From JAVBRU01 sp031547595 (GTDB lineage: Bacteria; Bacillota; Clostridia; Christensenellales; Aristaeellaceae): a DNA stretch of 64,000 nucleotides. The stretch lies in contig JAVBRU010000029.1 in NCBI GenBank assembly GCA_031547595.1, forward strand, positions 1 to 64,000. The letters run 5' to 3'. Position 1 is the first letter of the stretch. Every line of letters starts with the position of its first letter. The notes under the pieces are model-generated. The model made no database searches. It saw only the letters and a list, made by a program, of their open reading frames with translations, and was not told where the DNA came from. Below are positions 46,547-53,633 of the stretch, one piece after another. The translations under genes were made by a program, and so were the position numbers.

Positions 46547-46774
46547 CCTCCAGGCATAGTGCTGAATAAAACAGGGGTTGCTTGATATACAAACTTCATG
46601 AAGAAAGGCGGAGAATCCTGCTGATTGTCAGAAGATTCTCCGCCTAAAGTCCATTTTCTTGTTTATGCCAAGGCAAGTCCAGACGGAGGAAGCTTGGAAC
46701 CTATATGTCGTTTACACAAAGCCTAGCCTCCTCCTTTCTGGTTGCATGACACAAATCAGGATCACCCAGAGGGA
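46547..46774 (-). promoter_or_regulatory. spacer between the two solute-binding protein genes with two hairpins
   Basis: Downstream of the 461-residue binding protein, a hairpin CCAGACGGAGGA/TCCTCCTTTCTGG (46679-46741) is followed by a perfect 12-pair stem AGGCGGAGAATC/GATTCTCCGCCT (46606-46645). On the minus strand a short pyrimidine run but no long T-run follows, so partial termination or protection of the upstream mRNA is likely. No convincing new promoter was seen. Confidence 0.6.
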
Positions 46775-48160
46775 TTAATAATCCTTCAATACTTCCAGAG
46801 CGTCGGTGTGCGCCTGGTTGGCAATGCGGTTCAGTTCAGACGCATAGTCAGCCAGCTTCACTTTGCCCTGCAGGATAGCGATGATCAAATCGCCGATGTC
46901 TTTTTCCGTGCCGTCCACTGTAACGCCGGTCTTAGCATACCAGCGGCTATTGGTATAGCCAGCTTCAGTCTTGTAGATTTCCATCACAACGTTCTCGGGC
47001 TTTTCGCTCAGAGCGTAGTACATATTGATAAAGTTGGGCATGTTGGCATAGCCAGCGAGGAAGAATTCGTCCACTTCGGGGATGGTGCCGGCATTGATCG
47101 GCACACCGCTGAAACTCGCGCCTTCGGTGCGTTCAATCACGTCGAGGTAGAACAGCATGCCATCACGGTCGAAGGTCAGCCAAGAGATCAGGGCATACGC
47201 TTCGGCGGGATGCTGGGTGTTCGCGCCCACGAAGTAGTTGTCGGGCAGAACGACCATGGTCTCGTTGGGAAGGGGGAACAGGTCGGCTTCGAAAGGCAGC
47301 TCGCCCTTCATCATCTTGCCCAGTTCGTAGGTGGCCATGTAGTTCAAGCCATAGAGGCCTTCGCCCCAGCCCTGGCTGGCGGACATGCCTTCAGGCAGCC
47401 AGGAAGCATCGGGAGAGTAGTAGGAGTGGCCAACCTGCCCTTTGGCAACCGCGTCGCAGAAAGCGTTGATTACTTCGGCAAATTCGGGGCTGTCCAGGTG
47501 ATATTCGGTGCCGTCAAAGGTGAACCAGCCCATGCCCTTGGAAGGATCCAGGGAGAACACGCCGGTGTCAACCAAGGAAGAGGCAGAATAAATGCCCTTG
47601 GTGGTGGCGGTGGTGGTGGCGGTCAGCATATCCAGCAGATCCTGGAAGGTGTAGTTGTAGGGAAGCGGATCGAGGTTCAGTTCTTCCATCAGGGTCAGGT
47701 TCTGCGCCAAGCCGCACATATGCATGCTGGCAGGAATCGCGTAGATGTTGCCATTGATGATGCCGCCATCGCGCAGCGCCTTCACAACGGTCTGATACTG
47801 AGCATCGTTCTCAGCGTAATCGTTCATCGCGCGGGCCCAGCCCTTGGACACGGTGTCCGGAATGCTGGCAGACATGTACGCGTCGGGCAGCTGCTGCTGG
47901 GAGGCCAGGGTGGTCATGAACTCAACATAGTCCATGCCCTTGCCATCGGGGTTGGTGGGAACTTCGATAATATCGACCTGAATGCCGGTGCGGGCGGTGA
48001 ATTCCGCAATGCGCTGGCGGACAACGCCGTTTTCTTCCACGGTGCCAATGCCCCACTGCAGGAAGCTGATGGTAACGGGTTCTTCTGCAATGGCAACAGC
48101 ACTGAACAGCATGGTCAGGCACATTACCAGCGCGAGGGCCAACGACAGGGTCTTCTTCAT
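46775..48160 (-). CDS. extracellular solute-binding protein
   Basis: A 461-residue ABC binding protein with a cleavable signal peptide (MKKTLSLALALVMCLTMLFS, cut after AVAIA). The mature start EEPVTISFLQWG is typical of sugar-binding family 1 proteins, and DAYMSASIPDTVSKGW and GVPINAGTIPEVDEFF follow. There is no lipobox cysteine at the cleavage site. It is the first and probably most highly expressed gene of the ten-gene operon and could feed either permease pair. Confidence 0.92.
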   Translation of the reverse strand: MKKTLSLALALVMCLTMLFSAVAIAEEPVTISFLQWGIGTVEENGVVRQRIAEFTARTGIQVDIIEVPTNPDGKGMDYVEFMTTLASQQQLPDAYMSASIPDTVSKGWARAMNDYAENDAQYQTVVKALRDGGIINGNIYAIPASMHMCGLAQNLTLMEELNLDPLPYNYTFQDLLDMLTATTTATTKGIYSASSLVDTGVFSLDPSKGMGWFTFDGTEYHLDSPEFAEVINAFCDAVAKGQVGHSYYSPDASWLPEGMSASQGWGEGLYGLNYMATYELGKMMKGELPFEADLFPLPNETMVVLPDNYFVGANTQHPAEAYALISWLTFDRDGMLFYLDVIERTEGASFSGVPINAGTIPEVDEFFLAGYANMPNFINMYYALSEKPENVVMEIYKTEAGYTNSRWYAKTGVTVDGTEKDIGDLIIAILQGKVKLADYASELNRIANQAHTDALEVLKDY

Positions 48161-48486
48161 AGTATCTCCTCCGTTTTCGTTGTGGTGAACGTCTCTTATG
48201 AAAACGTTACACTTTATATTTGAAGCATACCATAGGTGCCATATAAATGCAATACCTGTACAAAACTTTTTTTTTTAGACCATATTGTTAAGATTCGGTA
48301 AACAGTCATTCACTTGGCATGACATAGTTTTCATGAAATAACATCATTTTATGAAAACGTTTATCATTTTGCTTTTTGATATTTTAGTATAGTATAATCA
48401 CGGTTTTTTCTATTGACAAAGGGCGGTGGGCATGCTAGAATACTAGTGTATTAATACAGGCAGTACACTTGATGGGAGGCGGCAGT
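48161..48486. promoter_or_regulatory. divergent regulatory region between the glycan operon and the YtrA-type module
   Basis: Minus strand: TTGCAT (48247-48252), 17-base spacer, TATGCT with upstream TG (48224-48229), and an A-run of ten just upstream of the -35 box like an UP element. Operator-like ATGAAAACGTTACACT (48198-48213) lies just after the start site, and ATGAAAACGTTTATCAT (48351-48367) lies about 130 bases upstream of it. Both have a central ACGT as in LacI/CcpA sites; each differs from the CcpA consensus by one position. Plus strand: the GntR gene promoter, described separately. Confidence 0.65.
48413..48469 (+). promoter_or_regulatory. promoter and YtrA-type operator of the GntR/ABC operon
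   Basis: Perfect TTGACA (48413-48418), 17-base spacer, TAGAAT (48436-48441). Immediately downstream AGTGTA (48445-48450), 13 bases, TACACT (48464-48469). This inverted repeat with a 13-base gap equals the operator reported for B. subtilis YtrA. A perfect TGTATTAATACA palindrome lies within it. Confidence 0.8.
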
Positions 48487-48882
48487 TTGAGCGGATTATT
48501 CGAAATCGACTTGCGCAGTAATAAGCCAATTTACGAGCAGATTGTCACGCAGGTAAAGGAAATGGTACTCACAGGATATCTGCGCCCCGGCGATGCTATG
48601 CCCTCTATCCGCGCCGTATCGCGGGAGGCCATGGTTAACCCCAACACAGTTGCCAGGGCCTATCAGGATCTGGAACGTCTGGGCCTGATCGAAACGGTGG
48701 TTGGCCGTGGCACTTTCATAAAGGAGCAGCCAACGCCCTTCTATCCGCCCTCGGAGCTTAACAAGACGCTGGACAAGCTGAAAAGCCCCATCATGGAAAT
48801 GAAATTAATGGGGCTGACAAACGACAGTATCGTCACCCATGTAGAAGCAATTTTAGGTGCACTGGAGGGGGAAAAGCCATGA
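48487..48882 (+). CDS. GntR family regulator, YtrA subfamily
   Basis: A 131-residue repressor with an N-terminal winged helix: IDLRSNKPIYEQIVTQVKEM, GDAMPSIRAVSREAMVNPN, TVARAYQDLERLGLIETV, GRGTFI. Only a short C-terminal dimerisation helix follows, which defines the YtrA subfamily. I prefer the TTG start at 48487 because GGGAGG lies seven bases before it; an ATG at 48472 would put that site inside the gene. Its stop overlaps the ATPase start (ATGA). It likely represses its own operon through the operator at 48445-48469. Confidence 0.92.
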   Translation: MSGLFEIDLRSNKPIYEQIVTQVKEMVLTGYLRPGDAMPSIRAVSREAMVNPNTVARAYQDLERLGLIETVVGRGTFIKEQPTPFYPPSELNKTLDKLKSPIMEMKLMGLTNDSIVTHVEAILGALEGEKP

Positions 48883-49778
48883 GCATGATTGCAACTGACA
48901 TCTGTAAGGCCCTTGGCGGCAACACCGTATTATCAAAGGTGTCTATTGCCCTGAATCCGGGCAGCATTCACGGCCTGGTGGGCGAAAACGGGGCAGGAAA
49001 AACCACGCTGATGAACATCCTGGCCGGTCTATACAGACAGGACTCCGGTATGTTACAACTGGATGATCAGCCGGTGCATGACAAACCTGCTGCAAAAAAA
49101 CAGATCGCCTACGTACCTTCGCAAAGCATCTTATTCCCCACATTCAAAGAAAAACAAACTTCGGTATTTTACAAGAGCTTCTTTCCAGACTTTGATACGG
49201 ATTACTTTCATACGCTCACCTCGGAAATCGGTTTCCAAAGGAAATCCGCGCGGCGGCTGTCCACCGGCATGCTGATGCTGGTCAATATCGCGGTAGCGCT
49301 GGCCCGGCACCCCAAGGTGCTGCTGCTGGACGAGCCCTTCAACGGCCTGGATGTGGTGGTGAAGCGCAAAATGATGGATCTGCTTCTCGCCCTCTCCGAG
49401 CAGGGCGAAACCGCCATCCTGATCTCCAGCCACAACCTGAACGACCTCGAGCGCATGATAGACGATGTGACCTTCCTGATACGCGGCAAGGTGACGGCGC
49501 ACGGAGATGTATTCACCGTCAAGCAAAGCTGCTATCGCCGTTATCAAGTGGTATTCATCGAGGACGCCCCCGTGAACCTGGCTGCCTGGCCGGGGATCAC
49601 TCAGGTAGAACAAGTAGGCCGTGTGCACACCATCACCTGCCAGGGCGATGGCGATACCATCGAAGCAAAGCTTCGCGAATGCGGGCTTTTGATGCTGGAG
49701 CCGCTGGGTTCCTCCCTAGAGGATGCTTTCATCCACGGCTATCAGCAGGAAATCCAAAAGGAGGGCGTGGCAAAATGA
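48879..49778 (+). CDS. ABC transporter ATP-binding protein (YtrB type)
   Basis: A 299-residue ATPase. Walker A is GENGAGKTT (35-43) and Walker B is VLLLDEPFNGLDVV. The signature loop reads RRLSTGMLMLVNIAVAL instead of LSGGQ, as is common in YtrB-like ATPases. A C-terminal extension of about 80 residues follows the core. It overlaps the regulator and the permease by four bases each. Confidence 0.92.
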   Translation: MSMIATDICKALGGNTVLSKVSIALNPGSIHGLVGENGAGKTTLMNILAGLYRQDSGMLQLDDQPVHDKPAAKKQIAYVPSQSILFPTFKEKQTSVFYKSFFPDFDTDYFHTLTSEIGFQRKSARRLSTGMLMLVNIAVALARHPKVLLLDEPFNGLDVVVKRKMMDLLLALSEQGETAILISSHNLNDLERMIDDVTFLIRGKVTAHGDVFTVKQSCYRRYQVVFIEDAPVNLAAWPGITQVEQVGRVHTITCQGDGDTIEAKLRECGLLMLEPLGSSLEDAFIHGYQQEIQKEGVAK

Positions 49779-51523
49779 AAAAGAATCATCCGTTTTGTAC
49801 TTTGCTGTGGTATCACGCCAAGCAACTTTGGCCCCTGTGGATACTGATGCTGCTCCCCTGCCTGTGCGTCCTGTACGTCGTTCCTCTGTGCCTTTCAAAT
49901 TTCCTTCAGCGGCTTATCTACCGCCCGCTCCTCACTTTTGACGCCGTCCAATATGCACGTTATTTAGAGACCGAGCTACTGTACACCTCCCTTCCACTTA
50001 TTGTCTGTGCCGTGATACTGGCCGCCTTGCAGCACTGGCAGTACTACTATCCGCGCCGTGCGCGTATGCTGGAGAGCCTGCCCTACACCCGCTTGCAGCA
50101 GCTTTCCTGCCAGTTGCTTGCCGGTGTGCTGACGATATCACTTCCCTTTATGCTGTTTCTGGCAGGTACGCTGGTCAAATCCGCCCCGCTAATCCATTCC
50201 ATCCAGCAGCAAGCGCTGATCTCCCCCTTCTATCAACAGATCAGCCAGCAAAACCCCTATCTGATCGTAACAGTGATGCTGCTACGCATGCTGGTCATGG
50301 GGGTGAGTGCCTATTTCGTGACCAGTGCCATCACGCGCCAGTTCGGCAATGTATGGGCTGGCCTAGCAGCCCTGGCATTGTCCTTCGGTGCGATCTACTC
50401 GCTGGCATGGGGGTATCAGAGTTATCTAAATGCCTTGTGTGAGCTTCGTGATGTCAGTTTTGAAGAGTTGTTGCTTGCACGCCCTTCTTCCTTGTTTGCA
50501 TGGGGTTATCCAGTCAGCCCGTATGCACAGGAAGGGCTTGTCCTGCCGTGGAACGACCTCATCGCTTTCCTTTTGCCGCACTTGACCTTCATCGGCATCA
50601 GCATTGTGGGCTGCGTATTGACCTACAAAAAACTGGCATTTGAAAGACTGCCCGACATTTTTGTCAGCCTCGGCTCCCGCATCTTCACATTCCTGATGGT
50701 ACTGCTGGGTGGCTTCGGCGTTATGCTTTGCAACTCGCGTGTGTTCTACTATGCCGGTGATGAGCCCAACAAGGTCGGCATCGTGTGGGACAATGATTTG
50801 CTGATCCTGATTCTGGTGGTATTAGCGCTCATTGTGCTGATTTTCTTCCTTCCCATCAAGCGCAAGCTGCGCAGCAAAAAAGCATTGGGCGCATTGGCGC
50901 TGGCAGTGTTGCTGGGCGTTTCAGGCGGTGCGCACGCGGCGCAGGATATCAATGCCCCGGTCATGGACAACAGCCAGCTTGTGTTTCTGAATGAAACGGC
51001 ACAGCAGCAGCTGAGCTTTATTCAGGACATGATGGACATTGCGAACGCATCTGGTATAGATGTAAGCAGCTTTTTTCATACTCCGGACGATTACAGCGAC
51101 AATATCTATACTCAGAACCTTTGGCCCCCATCTTCTTTGGGCAGCATCAGCGCCGCTCGCTACACAACCTACGCCGCTTGGTTAATTGAGCAATACCAAA
51201 CCATGATCAAGCAAGGCGCGGGTATTGACTATGACACCTATCAGTATTATACCTATCTTGCAAGGGCAAACAGGCTAAGTCTATCTCTCCCACTGGAAAG
51301 TGAAGTGCACGAAGATATTGCAGCCATGCTGGAGCAATATGGATATGACTTTCTGGCCACGCAATATCATAGTTTCGTAAAAGAATCGGGCGGAGCGGCG
51401 GGCAGGAGCATATCGCATAGCGCAAGTTATGTGCAAAACGACCTCGACATGTATTTGGCCTCCAGCAATAGCTATAATTATAAGCAGGATGCCTACGAAG
51501 TTTCTGTTTCCATCAACTTTTAA
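49775..51523 (+). CDS. ABC permease with extracytoplasmic domain, truncated by an in-frame TAA
   Basis: The visible product has 582 residues: six or more hydrophobic helices up to about residue 370, then an outer domain after a final helix (ALAVLLGVSGGAHAAQDI). Translation starts at 49775 with a four-base overlap with the ATPase gene. The reading frame stops at TAA 51521-51523, but the same frame stays open and protein-like for 162 more codons to 52012, so the full protein would be about 745 residues. The stop lies inside the outer domain. It resembles fused ABC-2 permeases of YtrA-controlled operons in Clostridia. Confidence 0.75.
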   Translation: MKKNHPFCTLLWYHAKQLWPLWILMLLPCLCVLYVVPLCLSNFLQRLIYRPLLTFDAVQYARYLETELLYTSLPLIVCAVILAALQHWQYYYPRRARMLESLPYTRLQQLSCQLLAGVLTISLPFMLFLAGTLVKSAPLIHSIQQQALISPFYQQISQQNPYLIVTVMLLRMLVMGVSAYFVTSAITRQFGNVWAGLAALALSFGAIYSLAWGYQSYLNALCELRDVSFEELLLARPSSLFAWGYPVSPYAQEGLVLPWNDLIAFLLPHLTFIGISIVGCVLTYKKLAFERLPDIFVSLGSRIFTFLMVLLGGFGVMLCNSRVFYYAGDEPNKVGIVWDNDLLILILVVLALIVLIFFLPIKRKLRSKKALGALALAVLLGVSGGAHAAQDINAPVMDNSQLVFLNETAQQQLSFIQDMMDIANASGIDVSSFFHTPDDYSDNIYTQNLWPPSSLGSISAARYTTYAAWLIEQYQTMIKQGAGIDYDTYQYYTYLARANRLSLSLPLESEVHEDIAAMLEQYGYDFLATQYHSFVKESGGAAGRSISHSASYVQNDLDMYLASSNSYNYKQDAYEVSVSINF

Positions 51524-52012
51524 TTTGCACTGCCCTACACCCTGCAAAACGCGGAGGCGGTGGATGCCCTGATGCAAAAGCATGAAAAGATGCTGCGTAG
51601 GGAGGCTTTCCACAACGGTCAATACGGCCATCTGGCCTATTCGTATGCTCCTGGTAGCTTCAGCAGCATTACCAAAACCCTGATACAGTTTGCCCTGAAA
51701 GATGGCTATGCCGAGCGCGTCACCATCTTGTTGGGTTCCTATTACGGGTACTATGAGGCCGACATGCTGCTGCGCAGATGGCTGACCCCCGCAAGCGCAG
51801 AGGTGCCCTCCATCCTTAGCCTTATGGAGGGAATGACCCCGGAAATCGCCGAAAACCTACTGGAAAGCATGCTGCCTGACCTATATAACATCTTCATGCA
51901 TCAGGGCGAGGTTACCATCATCCCCACCTCTGGGCGCTCCGGCAAAGTCGACGGATTTGCGTGGGAAATTCCGGCCAGCATGAAATGTGTGGTCATTTAT
52001 CCGCAAAAGTGA
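51524..52012 (+). pseudogene. C-terminal remainder of the ABC permease after the in-frame stop
   Basis: This segment continues the reading frame of the permease gene from the codon directly after TAA, starting FALPYTLQNAEAVDALMQKH and ending VVIYPQK before TGA. It has no ribosome site or plausible start of its own; the first GTG is at 51560. Composition and codon use match the upstream part. It is a broken C-terminus, a readthrough product or a sequencing error rather than a separate gene. Confidence 0.8.
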
Positions 52013-52018
52013 TGCAGC

Positions 52019-52054
52019 AAAAGCCCGGGATCGAAATGCGAATCCCGGGCTTTT
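52019..52054 (+). terminator. terminator of the GntR/ABC operon
   Basis: AAAAGCCCGGGAT pairs perfectly with ATCCCGGGCTTTT across a ten-base loop. Confidence 0.88.
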
Positions 52055-52114
52055 CGTATGGCGTGAAATATGCTATAATGTTGACATTCAATATGCTGAT
52101 TGGAGCGTTTACAC

Positions 52115-53131
52115 ATGGATTTGCAAGAGCGTATAGCACAGTTTGAAAAAACCGTCCGCGCGGGCGTGGACAGCGGCATCTATCCCGGCGCGGTGGCGCT
52201 GATCGGGCAGGGCGACGAAGTGTATCTGCGCTTTGCGTGCGGTGATGCGCAGGTGATTCCCGAAAAGCGCCCCATGACGCTGGACACGCGCTTTGACCTT
52301 GCGTCCCTCACCAAGGTGACCGCTACCTGGCCGCTGATCATGCTGCTGTTGCAAGCGGGAAAATTGCAGCTTGACACCCCGCTTGGCAGCATACTGGAGG
52401 GGCTGAGCGAGGGCAACGCACGCCTGACCATCTTTGATTTGTTGACACACACCTCCGGCCTCAAGCCCTTTCATTTATTATACGAAATGAACCTGACACC
52501 AGCAGCATGCATGGCCTATGTGTACAGTGCGCCGCCGGATACCGACAAGGGCAAAGAAGTAGTATACAGCGACAACAATTTCATACTGCTGGGCGAAGTA
52601 GCAAGTAAATTATTAAACATGCCGCTGGACACTGCCGCAAGGAAGCTGGTATGGGAGCCGCTCGGCATGCTGGACACCTGGTTTTTGCCGCCGCAAGATG
52701 TGCCCTTTGCCGCCACAGAGCAGCGGCCAGACCGTATGCAGTGCGGCGATGTGCATGACGAAAACTGCGCGTCGCTGGGCAGCGTGGCCGGGCACGCGGG
52801 CGCGTTTTCCACCATTGACGACCTTGCGAAATACTGCCGCATGCTGGCCAGCAAGGACGGCAAAGGTCTGATTGAGCCAAGGTGGCTGGAGCAGAGCTTT
52901 GCCCTGCAAACCGAGGGCCTGGGTGAGGCGCGCGGGCTTGCCTTTGTGATATACCGTCAACATCCGGATGGCAATGTGATTGGTCACACAGGCTTTACCG
53001 GCACCTGCTATTGGGTGAACCGCAGAAGCGGCCTGTATGGCATCCTGCTGACCAACCGTGTGCACCCCACCCGCAAAAACACCGCGCTGATTCCGCTGCG
53101 CGGGGAGCTGATCAAGCTGCTTTTTGACTGA
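52115..53131 (+). CDS. serine hydrolase of the beta-lactamase class C family
   Basis: A 338-residue protein without signal peptide. It has the three penicillin-recognising motifs: S-x-x-K as SLTK (Ser64, Lys67), Y-x-N as YSDN (Tyr151) and HTG (His291) in place of KTG. This pattern is typical of EstB-like esterases and D-amino peptidases; lack of a signal argues against a secreted beta-lactamase. The ATG at 52115 has GGAG nine bases before it. A TATAAT box at 52074-52079 with a weak -35 and a downstream terminator make it monocistronic. It sits beside a BlaI/BlaR1 pair, yet none of their repeats occurs in its promoter. Confidence 0.88.
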   Translation: MDLQERIAQFEKTVRAGVDSGIYPGAVALIGQGDEVYLRFACGDAQVIPEKRPMTLDTRFDLASLTKVTATWPLIMLLLQAGKLQLDTPLGSILEGLSEGNARLTIFDLLTHTSGLKPFHLLYEMNLTPAACMAYVYSAPPDTDKGKEVVYSDNNFILLGEVASKLLNMPLDTAARKLVWEPLGMLDTWFLPPQDVPFAATEQRPDRMQCGDVHDENCASLGSVAGHAGAFSTIDDLAKYCRMLASKDGKGLIEPRWLEQSFALQTEGLGEARGLAFVIYRQHPDGNVIGHTGFTGTCYWVNRRSGLYGILLTNRVHPTRKNTALIPLRGELIKLLFD

Positions 53132-53137
53132 TATTTT

Positions 53138-53168
53138 CTGCATGGGAGCGCACCCATGCAGTTTTTTT
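53138..53168 (+). terminator. terminator of the serine hydrolase gene
   Basis: CTGCATGGG/CCCATGCAG stem, six-base loop, then seven T residues. Confidence 0.9.
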
Positions 53169-53179
53169 GCGCAAGGAGG

Positions 53180-53231
53180 TTGACAACTGTCTACCCATCT
53201 GTTATCATGAAGGTAACAAACAGTCTACCTT
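53180..53231 (+). promoter_or_regulatory. promoter and operator region of the BlaI/BlaR1 cluster
   Basis: TTGACA (53180-53185), 17-base spacer, TATCAT (53203-53208). Direct repeats AACTGTCTACC (53185-53195) and AACAGTCTACC (53219-53229) flank the -10 box 34 bases apart. The first contains ACAACTGT, the core of the staphylococcal bla/mec operators. AAGGTA and TACCTT (53210-53231) form an inverted repeat with a ten-base gap. Confidence 0.7.
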
Positions 53232-53249
53232 TTTGAGGAGGAACCGTCT

Positions 53250-53633
53250 ATGAGCATCCAATTGACCCCCGCAGAGCAGAAAATCCTGGAGCTATTGTGG
53301 GAGGAAGAGCCGTTGACCATGACGCAGATCACACACCGGCTGGCGGGCGTGACCGGCTGGACGAAGCATACCGTGATCAGCATCCTGAAGCGCATGCTGG
53401 ACAAAGGCACCCTGCGCATGGAGGATCAAAAGCCCGCCAAGCTGTACTATCCGCTGGTGCAAAAATCCTCCGTGGTGGCGCAGGAAACACAAAGCTTCCT
53501 CAGCAAAGTATTTGGCGGCGATACGCTGCTGATGATGAGCACCATGGTGGAAAGCGGCAAGCTGAACAAGCAGGAAATTGACGAGCTACTGGCTATTTTG
53601 CAGCATGCAAAGGGGGCGGATACACATGAGTGA
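53250..53633 (+). CDS. BlaI/MecI family transcriptional repressor
   Basis: A 127-residue repressor with an N-terminal winged helix (LTPAEQKILELLWEEEPLTM, then TVISILKRMLDKGTLRMED) and a C-terminal dimerisation helix region. The family is inactivated when a BlaR1-type protease senses its signal; cleavage in Staphylococcus occurs in the C-terminal part. GAGGAGG precedes the ATG. Its last codons overlap the BlaR1-like gene by eight bases (ATGAGTGA), which implies coupled synthesis of repressor and protease. Confidence 0.94.
   Translation: MSIQLTPAEQKILELLWEEEPLTMTQITHRLAGVTGWTKHTVISILKRMLDKGTLRMEDQKPAKLYYPLVQKSSVVAQETQSFLSKVFGGDTLLMMSTMVESGKLNKQEIDELLAILQHAKGADTHE

Noticed and set aside
51560..52012. 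A separate 150-residue gene after the YtrA-operon permease
   Set aside because: It is in the same frame as the permease with one intervening stop and lacks a ribosome site, so it is the severed C-terminus.
52060..52115. Control of the serine hydrolase by the neighbouring BlaI repressor
   Set aside because: The promoter region shows none of the AACTGTCTACC-type repeats of the BlaI cluster, and a terminator separates the units. Proximity alone is not enough.
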